Positions 28,647-37,090 of a stretch of DNA of 64,000 bases are shown here, in pieces (within the stretch, counting starts at the first letter, position 1; every line of letters starts with the position of its first letter). The position numbers were made by a program, and so were the translations under genes. The stretch is from an uncultured Carboxylicivirga sp. Lineage in GTDB: Bacteria > Bacteroidota > Bacteroidia > Bacteroidales > Marinilabiliaceae. The stretch is taken from assembly GCA_947503525.1 (NCBI GenBank), contig CANNEA010000006.1, positions 1-64,000 on the forward strand, read 5' to 3'. The notes under the pieces were generated by a model. The model searched no databases, had not been told where the DNA came from, and worked only from the letters and a program-made list of their open reading frames with translations.

Positions 28647-29633
28647 TTAACATAGTTTAGAATTGTAAAATGTAAATAATTGACTCAAATTTACCTTTGG
28701 ATACTCATTTTTGATTTGCTGAAGAATAGTAATGTTTTTTTTCAAAAACTCTTGATGTGGAATGGAAGTTGGATCAAATGGACGGTGTTTGGCAGCTGTT
28801 ATTAGCTTACCTATTTTTTTATTAAAAATGTGTGCATGGTTGTCAAGCCAGGAAAGAATAAATTTTTCGCGGATATATTCCACAGCCATTGGTGAGGGGT
28901 GAAGCATATCATTATCAAAATAACGATAATCCCGCAAGTCATCTAATAATAGTTCATAGGCAGGGAAATAACTAACATTATTAAAATTCGCACATAACTC
29001 CTCGATGGCCAGTAATAATATAGCTTTACTCAGTTGATTGCCATGAGCACCATCCTTCCAATGTCGAACAGGGCTTACGGTAAGAATAATTTTTAAATCT
29101 GGATTATCTGATTGTAGTCTCTTAAATACAATGCTATATTTATCAACAATATCTTTAACATTGGATAAGGAACGATTGAAATAGGATGCAGGCCATTTAT
29201 GACAATTGGAAACAACTTGTTGCGAATCTTTCAATTCATAAATCCAGGAGGTGCCAAAGGTGATGAACAGGACATTAGTTTTTTTTAGGAAACGAGCCCC
29301 TTCTTCTAGTGTCTTGTTAATATGGTTTAAGCAATTCTCTTTATTCGAATGGTTAAAACTCCCGTGGTGGTCAAAACTTTGCCATGTTGAATTGTGATGA
29401 ACTAAATCATTTTCACTGTAAGTTGTGGCATCAGATAAGCGTTCAAGACTTTTGGCAATGGAGAATGGATTGTAAAGGACTCCAAATGGATTAACTAAAG
29501 CATTAAAGTTCATCTCAGAAAAGTAGTTGCCAATATTTGTGGCAAAACAGCTACCCATAAACAACATGTGCGAATGATAGGGGATTTGTTGTTCTTGTTT
29601 GGGGATGTCTATTTCTGTTCTGAATTTAACCAT
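28647..29633 (-). CDS. GSCFA-domain protein
   Basis: A 328-residue GSCFA (PF08885) protein, named after the motif seen here at residues 28-32 (MGSCFATNIG). Other conserved segments are NPFGVLYNPFSI, FGTSWIYEL, TVSPVRHWKDG and the Asp/His-containing DMLHPSPMAVEYI. The fold is of the SGNH-hydrolase type, with Ser in GSCFA and the DxxH element as likely catalytic residues. Substrate unknown. No signal peptide. It stands alone downstream of the rprY terminator. Confidence 0.92.
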   Translation of the reverse strand: MVKFRTEIDIPKQEQQIPYHSHMLFMGSCFATNIGNYFSEMNFNALVNPFGVLYNPFSIAKSLERLSDATTYSENDLVHHNSTWQSFDHHGSFNHSNKENCLNHINKTLEEGARFLKKTNVLFITFGTSWIYELKDSQQVVSNCHKWPASYFNRSLSNVKDIVDKYSIVFKRLQSDNPDLKIILTVSPVRHWKDGAHGNQLSKAILLLAIEELCANFNNVSYFPAYELLLDDLRDYRYFDNDMLHPSPMAVEYIREKFILSWLDNHAHIFNKKIGKLITAAKHRPFDPTSIPHQEFLKKNITILQQIKNEYPKVNLSQLFTFYNSKLC

Positions 29634-29665
29634 GAAGTGAAAATACTACTTTCTTGAATAGACAC

Positions 29666-29697
29666 AAAAAAAGCCGCTACGTAAACGAAGCGGCTTT
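29666..29697 (-). terminator. Terminator after the response regulator gene
   Basis: Stem AAAGCCGCT/AGCGGCTTT with a short loop and a run of seven T on the minus strand, 18 bp after the stop codon. It closes the long co-directional run from acpP. Confidence 0.85.
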
Positions 29698-29714
29698 ACT
29701 TAATATCGTGAAGA

Positions 29715-30398
29715 TTACATGACTAATTTGTATCCTTTACCATGAACATTGATGATTTCAACACTAGGCTCATCTTTTAAATGCTTTCTAAGCTTGGTAA
29801 TATAAACATCCATGCTTCGTGCATTAAAATAATTATCATCTACCCAAATGGTTTTTAAAGCAAAGTTACGTTCCAATACTTTATTAGCATTAGTACATAA
29901 AAGCTTAAGCAATTCAGATTCTTTTGTAGTTAGTTTAACTACATTATCGTCGTCAAGTAACTGTTGTTTTTGTGTGTCAAACTTGAACTTACCAAGTTGA
30001 TAAAATTCCTGGGCTGCATTACCTCCTTTTGTTCTACGAAGAATTGCCTCGATGCGAAACAATAATTCTTCCATGCTGAATGGCTTGGTCAAGTAATCAT
30101 CTGCACCAATTTTAAAGCCCTCAAAGATATCTTCTTTAAGTGATTTGGCTGTTAAAAAAATGATAGGTACATCAGCGTTAACCATACGAATATCTTTTGC
30201 TAATGAGAATCCGTCTTTTTTGGGCATCATAACGTCCAAAATGCAAATGTCGTACTTTTTCGACATAAAGGCTTTGTAACCTTCTTCGCCATCCGGCAAT
30301 AAATCCGTTTCAAGTCCTTTTGCTTCTAAATACTCTCTAAGGAGCATTCCTAAATTCTCATCGTCCTCTGTCAGGAGGATTTTATATTCTTTTTCCAT
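29715..30398 (-). CDS. rprY: OmpR/PhoB-family response regulator, RprY-like
   Basis: A 227-residue response regulator: receiver domain with acidic pocket (EDDE, residues 11-14), phospho-acceptor Asp55 in ICILDVMMPKKDG, conserved FLTAKS and LTKPF, then a winged-helix DNA-binding domain ending in VHGKGYKLVM. It overlaps the histidine kinase gene by 17 bp, so translation is probably coupled. Closest in layout to Bacteroides RprY, which responds to envelope and oxidative stress; the gene symbol is by resemblance. Confidence 0.92.
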   Translation of the reverse strand: MEKEYKILLTEDDENLGMLLREYLEAKGLETDLLPDGEEGYKAFMSKKYDICILDVMMPKKDGFSLAKDIRMVNADVPIIFLTAKSLKEDIFEGFKIGADDYLTKPFSMEELLFRIEAILRRTKGGNAAQEFYQLGKFKFDTQKQQLLDDDNVVKLTTKESELLKLLCTNANKVLERNFALKTIWVDDNYFNARSMDVYITKLRKHLKDEPSVEIINVHGKGYKLVM

Positions 30399-31959
30399 TC
30401 TTTAGTGTTTTTAGAGGTAGGAATATGTCAAATTTTGTGCCAACTTTTAATTCACTTTCAACGGATATCTGGCCACCATGATCGTCTATAATTTTTTTAA
30501 CGTAGGCAAGTCCTAATCCAAATCCTTTAACATCATGAACATTACCGGTTGGAACCCTATAGAACTTTTCAAAAATCCGTTTGAGGTTATCCTTTGATAT
30601 CCCCATGCCGTTATCTTTAATCGAAATTACAATTCCATTGTTTTTATTCCAAGTTTTAACATATAAAACTGGAACTCCCATCTTATATTTAACAGCATTG
30701 TCAAGCAAGTTATAAATAACATTTGTAAAATGCACGTCATCAACGCTTATAATGCTGTTCTTGGCTTCTAAACGTTCGATTATTTTACCTTTCTTATTTT
30801 CAACCTTGATCCTAAAGTTATTAGTTACATGATGAATTATATCATTAATGTCAACATTTTTTAGTTTAAGACCAGATTTTCCTTTTTCAAATATAGCCAT
30901 TTGCAGGACTTTTTCAACCTGAAAACTAAGACGTTTGCTTTCATCCTGAATAACTCCTGAGATATGTTGAAGTGTTTTTGGTGTTTTAATGACTGTTCCA
31001 TCCTTTAGCATTTGTGAGGCTAATGAGATGGTTGATATAGGTGTTTTAAACTCATGTGTCATGTTATTGATAAAGTCATTCTTTATCTGATCCAGGCGTT
31101 TTTGTCGAATGATAATGATAATTGTTATCACGGATAAAAATACCATTATTAAAGTGAAAGCCGCCGAAGGAATTACCAATCCCAATGATTCAAAGATTGG
31201 ATTAGGCTTTTGAGTAAAATGCACATAAATAAAGTTCGCCTTTGTGTGTATGTCTCCAGGAAAAAGGCGCTTTTGATACAACTGTTGCGCTTTATCGCTG
31301 TTATAACTTTCGGTTTGAAAAACAGTTTCGCCTTTTGAGTTTATAATGGCGTACTCGTAAAGGAAAGGTATGCCTTTGTCTTCGAACTCCTGGAAAAGAT
31401 ACTGTTGCAAACGCATGTTGTCAATGCGCTTTTCAATAGGAACTTCCTGAATATACGAATTTAGTAAAGCGTCTTGTCTTTTATCGTAATGCGCTTTGAT
31501 TTCATTTCGCATGGCCATCATAGCACCACTTAGTGGATCAACTTTACCATATCCACTAATTGAAGTTCTTCCTTGAAAGGTGGTTAGGAGCGAATCTTTT
31601 TCATAGGTATTAAGGTTATATTTACCTCGCGATAAGTTCAATTTAAATAAAAAAGTTAGTTCCTTTTCCGCATTATATAAATCTCCCTGAGCGCTATTGT
31701 TAAAATATTTGCTATTTGGTTGTAGGTTACTAGGTAATTTATTTTGAGGTTTTGGGTTAAATGAGCGCTTTGTCAACATGGCTACCTCATCTCGCTCCAA
31801 CCTACCTATCACATCATCCATTGCTTTAGTTACCAACTGATCGAAATGTTCTTCCTTTAATTTTGTAGCACTCATAATCCATAAAGTTTGGATATACGTC
31901 AGTCCTATTAAAGAAATGGCCATTACAATAGTAAGTACAAGTATCAACTTTTTACTCAT
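30382..31959 (-). CDS. rprX: Membrane sensor histidine kinase, RprX-like
   Basis: A 525-residue kinase with two transmembrane helices (about 5-28 and 262-285) enclosing a 230-residue periplasmic sensor region without a recognised domain. The cytoplasmic part has the H-box NNMTHEFKTPIS (His302), N-box VIYNLLDNAVKY, G1 DNGMGIS and G2 GFGLGLAYVKKI. It partners with the overlapping response regulator. It starts 46 bp after the IPExxxVDY-like gene, in line with the acpP-fabF-rnc run. Confidence 0.93.
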   Translation of the reverse strand: MSKKLILVLTIVMAISLIGLTYIQTLWIMSATKLKEEHFDQLVTKAMDDVIGRLERDEVAMLTKRSFNPKPQNKLPSNLQPNSKYFNNSAQGDLYNAEKELTFLFKLNLSRGKYNLNTYEKDSLLTTFQGRTSISGYGKVDPLSGAMMAMRNEIKAHYDKRQDALLNSYIQEVPIEKRIDNMRLQQYLFQEFEDKGIPFLYEYAIINSKGETVFQTESYNSDKAQQLYQKRLFPGDIHTKANFIYVHFTQKPNPIFESLGLVIPSAAFTLIMVFLSVITIIIIIRQKRLDQIKNDFINNMTHEFKTPISTISLASQMLKDGTVIKTPKTLQHISGVIQDESKRLSFQVEKVLQMAIFEKGKSGLKLKNVDINDIIHHVTNNFRIKVENKKGKIIERLEAKNSIISVDDVHFTNVIYNLLDNAVKYKMGVPVLYVKTWNKNNGIVISIKDNGMGISKDNLKRIFEKFYRVPTGNVHDVKGFGLGLAYVKKIIDDHGGQISVESELKVGTKFDIFLPLKTLKNGKRI

Positions 31960-32005
31960 GGAAACAAAAATAGTAGGCTATATGAATATATTGAGAGCTT
32001 TAACA

Positions 32006-32419
32006 TTAATTAACAGGGATTTTCTTCACATTCAGGCTGCTAAGCTCGGTGTGAGGAGGTAAATATTTTGTGATTTCCTGGTTATTTATGTTATAACATC
32101 CTTTAATGTTTGGAATGGAAGCAATACAAGAAATTAGTTTCTTTTGCTCAATCAAATTGCTCGGGCAGATTATATAGTCGATGCCTTTGGGTGTTTTTAA
32201 TAATTTTTGAAGCGAGCTGGATAGTTTCAGGAGATATGAAGTTTCTATGGAGGATTGGTTTTCTAATTCAAACAATTGCACGTCATAAGCCATGATGCTT
32301 ATTTTTTCTTCACAGATTAAATAATCACCTAGTTTTTTGAGGTGTAGCAAGAGGGCGTGTGTTTTTAAATCTGTAGCCAGACCCATATAACTTATACTAT
32401 CTTGAGGACTTTTCTTCAT
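32006..32419 (-). CDS. Divergent IPExxxVDY-family protein
   Basis: A 137-residue soluble protein. The family is named after a short motif; here the matching position seems to be TPKGIDYIICP, preceded by YLLKLSSSLQKLL. The match is weak, but position is diagnostic: in many Bacteroidota this family follows acpP-fabF-rnc, as here (53 bp after rnc). Function of the family is unknown to me. The usual next gene, pyk, is absent and rprX follows instead. Confidence 0.6.
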   Translation of the reverse strand: MKKSPQDSISYMGLATDLKTHALLLHLKKLGDYLICEEKISIMAYDVQLFELENQSSIETSYLLKLSSSLQKLLKTPKGIDYIICPSNLIEQKKLISCIASIPNIKGCYNINNQEITKYLPPHTELSSLNVKKIPVN

Positions 32420-32472
32420 GGAAATATTAGCATGAATATTAGTCTAATATAGTAAAAGATTATTGAGTGCTG

Positions 32473-33204
32473 CTATATTTCCTCCAGAGATTGTAAAGCT
32501 TGATGGGCAGCATTCTGTTGAGCTTCCTTCTTAGAGTATCCTTCTCCTTCTCCAAGTAACTCTTCATTAATAATGGCTCGTGCAATAAATGTGGCCGTTA
32601 GTTCTGAAGCCTCATGAATTTCTTCGGTAACGAAATTGACGTTTTTCTTATGCTTCTGACCCCATTCTATCAAAATCGATTTATAGTTGGTGTCTTTCTT
32701 TGCAATACTGTGCAGGTTGATGTACTTGTCAATTAACCTTTTTTGAATAAAGGCTTTACATTTAGAATAACCTTTATCAACATACACCGCGCCAATTAAA
32801 GCCTCAAGGGCATCGCCGAGAATGCTTGTTTGTGATGCATCTATTTGAGATTGCATTTTAACCCAATGTTGCAAACCCATTTGATAAGCAATATTGTTAA
32901 GTAAATTTCGGTTAACAATGCGCGCCCTTGTTTTGGTGAGGAAACCTTCGTTTTTATTGGGAAACTGCTCAAATAGGATTTCTGCAACTATGGCACCTAA
33001 AATTGCGTCTCCAAGGTACTCGAGGCGTTCATTATTGATAAAGCCTTTTTTATTGGCTTTAATCATTGCTGATTTATGTACCATGGCCTGCTGGTATAAT
33101 TCCATATTATTTGGGCGAAGACCAGTTGCTGACCATATAAAATTATAAAACTTCTTCCCTTTGAAGGGAAGAAGTTTTATAATGTGCAAAAGTGGTTTAA
33201 TCAA
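32473..33204 (-). CDS. rnc: Ribonuclease III with self-complementary 5' coding end
   Basis: A 243-residue RNase III, cleaving double-stranded RNA in rRNA and mRNA processing. The catalytic signature NERLEYLGDAILGAI, the second acidic motif LGDALEALIGAVYVD and a C-terminal dsRNA-binding domain (EGYSKKEAQQNAAHQAL) are intact. A longer frame runs back into fabF, which is implausible; I take the TTG at 33204 (10 bp after the fabF stop), with TTG at 33189 as an alternative. The N-terminal LLPFKGKKFYNFIW matches the extension seen in Bacteroidota RNase III, so the region is coding. Residues 8-21 are encoded by a perfect inverted repeat that may be an autoregulatory substrate. Confidence 0.93.
   Translation of the reverse strand: MIKPLLHIIKLLPFKGKKFYNFIWSATGLRPNNMELYQQAMVHKSAMIKANKKGFINNERLEYLGDAILGAIVAEILFEQFPNKNEGFLTKTRARIVNRNLLNNIAYQMGLQHWVKMQSQIDASQTSILGDALEALIGAVYVDKGYSKCKAFIQKRLIDKYINLHSIAKKDTNYKSILIEWGQKHKKNVNFVTEEIHEASELTATFIARAIINEELLGEGEGYSKKEAQQNAAHQALQSLEEI
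33142..33183 (-). promoter_or_regulatory. Perfect 20-bp inverted repeat in the start of rnc
   Basis: Two 20-nt arms, 33142-33161 and 33164-33183, are exact reverse complements around a 2-nt centre; in RNA this gives a stem of about 18 bp with a UUCAAA loop. It lies 6-21 nt after the likely rnc start codons and about 30 nt after the fabF stop. A double-stranded stem here would be a natural RNase III target and could also hide the start region. A weak terminator role is possible, as four U follow it. Confidence 0.75.
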
Positions 33205-33214
33205 AACTACTTTT

Positions 33215-34462
33215 TTACAATGCTTTAAATACCACAGATGCATTGTGACCACCAAATCCAAATGTATTGGATAAAGCCACTTTAACCGAACGTTCCTGTG
33301 CTTTGTCAAAAGTGAAATTGAGATTATTGTCAATTTCAGGATCGTCTTCAAAGTGATTAATGGTAGGAGGCACAATGCCATTCTTGATGGCTAAGATACA
33401 TGCCATAGACTCAATAGCCCCGGCAGCACCAAGCAGGTGTCCTGTCATGGATTTTGTTGAACTGATATTCAATTTATAAGCATGATCACCGAAAACTTCT
33501 TTAATGGCTTTGGTCTCCGCAATATCTCCTAGAGGTGTTGAGGTTCCATGTACATTAATATAGTCAACTTCGGATGGATCAATGTTATTGTCCTTCAGTG
33601 CATTTGCCATAACTCGTTTTGCTCCCAATCCTTCAGGATGTGGTGCAGTAAGATGATGTGCATCAGCAGTCATGCCAGCTCCAACTACTTCGCAGTAGAT
33701 TTTAGCGCCACGTGCTTTAGCGTGCTCATATTCTTCAAGAATCAATGAAGCACCGCCTTCGCCCATCACAAAACCGTCACGTCCTTTATCAAATGGACGG
33801 GATGCAGTTTTCGGATCGTCGTTACGTGTTGACAAAGCTTGCATAGCATTAAATCCACCCACACCGGCTTCATTAATTGCAGCTTCTGAACCTCCAGTTA
33901 CAAATGCATTTGCTTTGCCGAGGCGTATTAAATTATACGCATCGCCAATTGCATTGGTTGAAGAAGCACAAGCCGAAACGGTACCGAAATTAGGACCACC
34001 AAAACCATGTTTCATAGAAATATGGCCTGGGGCAATGTCGGCAATCATTTTCGGAATGAAAAAAGGACTTAAACGTGGTGTTCCGTCCCCTTTTGCATAA
34101 CCTGTTGCTTCGTCTAAAAATGTTTTGATACCACCAATTCCTGTACCCCAAATAACACCAACCTCATTGTTGTCGATGTCTTCTGAGTCAAGCTTTGCAT
34201 CAGCAATAGCCTGATCGGCAGCAATTATCGCATATTGAGCGTAAATGTCAAGTTTTCTAACTTCTTTACGATCAAAATACTCTTTGGCATCATAACCTTT
34301 AACCTCGCACGCAAACTGTGTTTTGAACTTTGAGGCGTCAAATTGAGCAATAGGTGCTGAACCACTTACTCCATTTACCAGGTTAGTCCAAGTCTCATCA
34401 ACTGTCTTACCTAGTGGTGTAATGGCACCAAGCCCCGTAACAACTACTCTTTTTAACTCCAT
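33215..34462 (-). CDS. fabF: Beta-ketoacyl-ACP synthase II
   Basis: A 415-residue condensing enzyme of type II fatty acid synthesis. The Cys-His-His triad is visible: Cys165 in VSACASSTNA, His305 in NVHGTSTPLGD, His342 in KSMTGHLLGAAGA. The C-terminal NTFGFGGHNASVVF gate is intact. It follows acpP by 28 bp and precedes rnc by 10 bp. Confidence 0.98.
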   Translation of the reverse strand: MELKRVVVTGLGAITPLGKTVDETWTNLVNGVSGSAPIAQFDASKFKTQFACEVKGYDAKEYFDRKEVRKLDIYAQYAIIAADQAIADAKLDSEDIDNNEVGVIWGTGIGGIKTFLDEATGYAKGDGTPRLSPFFIPKMIADIAPGHISMKHGFGGPNFGTVSACASSTNAIGDAYNLIRLGKANAFVTGGSEAAINEAGVGGFNAMQALSTRNDDPKTASRPFDKGRDGFVMGEGGASLILEEYEHAKARGAKIYCEVVGAGMTADAHHLTAPHPEGLGAKRVMANALKDNNIDPSEVDYINVHGTSTPLGDIAETKAIKEVFGDHAYKLNISSTKSMTGHLLGAAGAIESMACILAIKNGIVPPTINHFEDDPEIDNNLNFTFDKAQERSVKVALSNTFGFGGHNASVVFKAL

Positions 34463-34490
34463 AACTACTCTTAAGTTATCCTACTCGTTC

Positions 34491-34727
34491 TTACTTAGCG
34501 TTTTCTTCGATATAAGAGATAGCATCTCCTACAGTTCCGATATTCTCTGCTTGATCGTCTGGAATAGCAATGTTGAATTCTTTTTCGAATTCCATAATCA
34601 ATTCTACAGTGTCAAGAGAGTCAGCTCCTAAATCATTGGTGAAGCTAGCTTCTGGTGCTACTTCTGTTTCGTCAACTCCCAACTTGTCTACGATGATTGC
34701 TTTTACTCTTGATGCAATGTCTGACAT
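34491..34727 (-). CDS. acpP: Acyl carrier protein
   Basis: A 78-residue ACP; the phosphopantetheine attachment site is Ser37 in [16 protein letters not shown]. It is acidic with four helices, as usual. First gene of the acpP-fabF-rnc run. The divergent purN gene starts 174 bp away. Confidence 0.98.
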   Translation of the reverse strand: MSDIASRVKAIIVDKLGVDETEVAPEASFTNDLGADSLDTVELIMEFEKEFNIAIPDDQAENIGTVGDAISYIEENAK

Positions 34728-34900
34728 AGCTCTAAGTTTTTTTAAATTAATACTAATAAAATGTTTTTAAACAACTTTGCAAAGAAATACATTTGTGGAT
34801 AATAATTCAAACTTCGTGTAAAGAAATTGATTATTCGCCTCTATTTTTTCTATTTTTACCCTTTGTTTCGAATAAAAATATCAAGTCTAAATAATAGATA

Positions 34901-35470
34901 ATGAAAAAGATAGTTCTTTTTGCATCAGGTTCTGGCTCAAATGTCGAAAACATTGTTAATTTTTATAAAGAAAATGAAAAGGTCGAAATTTTAAGGGTAT
35001 TTACCAATAATCCAAAAGCCTATGTAATTGAGCGTTGTGCAAAACTGAATATTGAATGTACTGTGTTTGGTCGAAAAGAATTCAGGGATAACCTTGTGAT
35101 ATTGGACGAGTTAAGGAGTATTAACCCCGATTTAATTGTGTTGGCAGGTTTCTTATGGTTAATACCAAGTGATTATATTCAATCTTTTCCTCAAAAAATC
35201 GTCAATATTCACCCTGCAATGTTGCCAAAATATGGAGGTAAAGGTATGTTTGGGCAGCATGTTCATGAAGCGGTAGTTCAAAATGGAGAAAAAGAAACTG
35301 GCATTACCATTCATTATGTGAATGAAAGATATGACGAAGGACAAATTATAAAACAGATCAGTTGTGAGTTAAAGTCCACCGATACAGCTGAAGATGTAGC
35401 TTCGAAGATACACGAACTTGAATACACCCATTTCCCTTTAGCCATAGACGAATTATTAAATAAAGACTAA
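34901..35470 (+). CDS. purN: Phosphoribosylglycinamide formyltransferase
   Basis: A 189-residue PurN that formylates GAR with 10-formyl-THF in purine synthesis. The N-terminal FASGSGSNVENIVNFY binds the phosphate, NIHPAMLPKYGGKGM contains the catalytic Asn-His pair, and YVNERYDEGQII carries the catalytic Asp. Single gene, divergent from acpP. Confidence 0.96.
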   Translation: MKKIVLFASGSGSNVENIVNFYKENEKVEILRVFTNNPKAYVIERCAKLNIECTVFGRKEFRDNLVILDELRSINPDLIVLAGFLWLIPSDYIQSFPQKIVNIHPAMLPKYGGKGMFGQHVHEAVVQNGEKETGITIHYVNERYDEGQIIKQISCELKSTDTAEDVASKIHELEYTHFPLAIDELLNKD

Positions 35471-35563
35471 TTAGGATTGCATATAAAGGATAATAAAATA
35501 CTTTTATAAACGAATCAATATTTTGGTTGGTCTGATTTTTGATTTAAAGTTTTAAAAAACATT

Positions 35564-36139
35564 ATGAGAAAAATATTAGCAAGTATACTTGTTGTTTCAC
35601 TTTTAGTGAGTTGTAGCAGCATGAAGGTGAGTTCGGATTATGATAGGACAGTTGATTTTAAACAACATCATACCTTTAGTTTTATTGGATGGCTTGAAGA
35701 TAGTAATGAATTAATGAATAAATTCGATCAACGACGCCTTGAGGAAGCTTTTACGGAGCAATTTGAGAAGAGGGGATATACATTAGTTGAAAAAGGTGGA
35801 GATATTGAAGTTTCCCTTTATATGGCGGTCGATGAGAAAACCGGTAAAACGGCTTATACCACACACATGGGTGGAATGTATGGTTATGGTTATGGATGGG
35901 GCTATGGCTATGGTTATGGCTACGGAATGGGAACTTCGCATACAACTATAGAGGAGTATGATTATAATGTTGGAACCTTAGTTGTAGATGTATTTGATGG
36001 AAAGTCAAAGCAGTTAATTTGGCAAGGCGTTGGCTCCGATACAGTTATTGAAAATCCGAAACAACGAGCCCGAAAGATTCCTTATTTTGCGAGTAACATC
36101 ATGTTTAAATACCCGATTAAACCGGGTAAACGAAGATAG
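35564..36139 (+). CDS. DUF4136 lipoprotein with a Gly-Tyr repeat insertion
   Basis: A 191-residue lipoprotein: signal peptide with lipobox LLVSC (Cys17), then the DUF4136 fold (VSSDYDRTVDFKQHHTFSFIGW, in part). DUF4136 proteins are envelope lipoproteins of unknown function. The loop from about residue 104 to 125 is a run of Gly-Tyr repeats (GYGYGWGYGYG...), encoded by an imperfect GGTTAT/GGCTAT hexamer tract, so its length may vary between strains. The C-terminus is basic (KPGKRR). Confidence 0.88.
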   Translation: MRKILASILVVSLLVSCSSMKVSSDYDRTVDFKQHHTFSFIGWLEDSNELMNKFDQRRLEEAFTEQFEKRGYTLVEKGGDIEVSLYMAVDEKTGKTAYTTHMGGMYGYGYGWGYGYGYGYGMGTSHTTIEEYDYNVGTLVVDVFDGKSKQLIWQGVGSDTVIENPKQRARKIPYFASNIMFKYPIKPGKRR

Positions 36140-36175
36140 TTCGGAAATCTGTATATCATGATTAAATTATAATCT

Positions 36176-37090
36176 ATGACACTAAGTAAGGCTGACGAAG
36201 GAGTAGAGCAAATAGAAAGGCGAGCAATTCTCGTTTCAATGTTTAGCGCATTATTCTTTTCCTTACTGGGTTTCATTTTTTCCATTTGGTCGTCCTCACA
36301 AGCCGTTCTTCTCGATGGTGCGTTTAATTTAATTTCCGGAGTAACCATTGGTTTTGGTTTGAAAATTTCAAAACTGCTGAATGCTCCGGTTTCTTTCAGG
36401 CGTCCGGCAGGTTATGTGGCCTTAGAACCTTTATACATTATTATTAAAGGGTTTATTGTTTTTGGATTGACGGCTTTTGTTGTTATCAGTAATGTCATAT
36501 TATTACTAAATGGTGGTAATGAATTAAAGTTGGGGGTGATCATCATCTACATATTAATAGCCTTAATCGGTAATATTTTAACCTATGTGTATGTAAAAGC
36601 TAAAAACAAACAAATTGATTCTTCTTTATTACAGGTAGAAAAGGATAACTGGATGATTAATACAGTTATTACCGCAAGTATTGCGCTTTCATTTGTAATC
36701 GCATTTATTTTTCAGGATGGTTTCTTAAGCCCATATGTAAAATATGTGGATCAGATTATTGTTATTGCAGTGGGTATCTTAACCATAACTATTCCAATCA
36801 GAGCGATGTCAACAGGAACCAAAGAGTTGTTGCTAATTGGGCATGATGAGGCATCGCAGAATGAAATTGAAGGAATGATTGATGAAGCTTTGCAGGATGA
36901 GCCTCTTGCAAAGCGTAAGTTATATGTATTAAAAACCGGCCGTAAGCGTTGGCTCACCTTGTATGTTCAGCCAGCTAAAGATGTTGTTCCCATTGATTAT
37001 TCCGATCGAATTAAAGATAAATGCGAAACACATCTTCTTAAGTCAATCAGCAATGTTGATGTTGAAGTAATTATTAGCCGACGCGATTAG
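36176..37090 (+). CDS. Cation diffusion facilitator-family transporter, altered metal site
   Basis: A 304-residue inner-membrane protein with about six transmembrane helices and a C-terminal cytoplasmic domain. TM2 has SSSQAVLLDGAFNLISG, corresponding to the CDF motif that normally reads S-x-A-L-x-x-D-x-x-H/D-x-x-x-D; here a Phe replaces the expected ligand. The TM5 region (DNWMINTVITASI) also differs from the usual HxxxD pattern. Metal specificity therefore cannot be taken from standard CDF zinc exporters. Its stop codon overlaps that of the convergent M23 gene in the tetranucleotide TTAG. Confidence 0.8.
   Translation: MTLSKADEGVEQIERRAILVSMFSALFFSLLGFIFSIWSSSQAVLLDGAFNLISGVTIGFGLKISKLLNAPVSFRRPAGYVALEPLYIIIKGFIVFGLTAFVVISNVILLLNGGNELKLGVIIIYILIALIGNILTYVYVKAKNKQIDSSLLQVEKDNWMINTVITASIALSFVIAFIFQDGFLSPYVKYVDQIIVIAVGILTITIPIRAMSTGTKELLLIGHDEASQNEIEGMIDEALQDEPLAKRKLYVLKTGRKRWLTLYVQPAKDVVPIDYSDRIKDKCETHLLKSISNVDVEVIISRRD

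Noticed and set aside
33142-33183. Simple intrinsic terminator for fabF
   Set aside because: The stem lies inside the rnc coding sequence, with residues conserved in RNase III and only four U after it; a processing site fits better, though weak termination is not excluded.
33205-33381. Upstream extension of rnc into fabF
   Set aside because: The extra N-terminus overlaps fabF codons and has no RNase III similarity; a TTG just after the fabF stop fits better.
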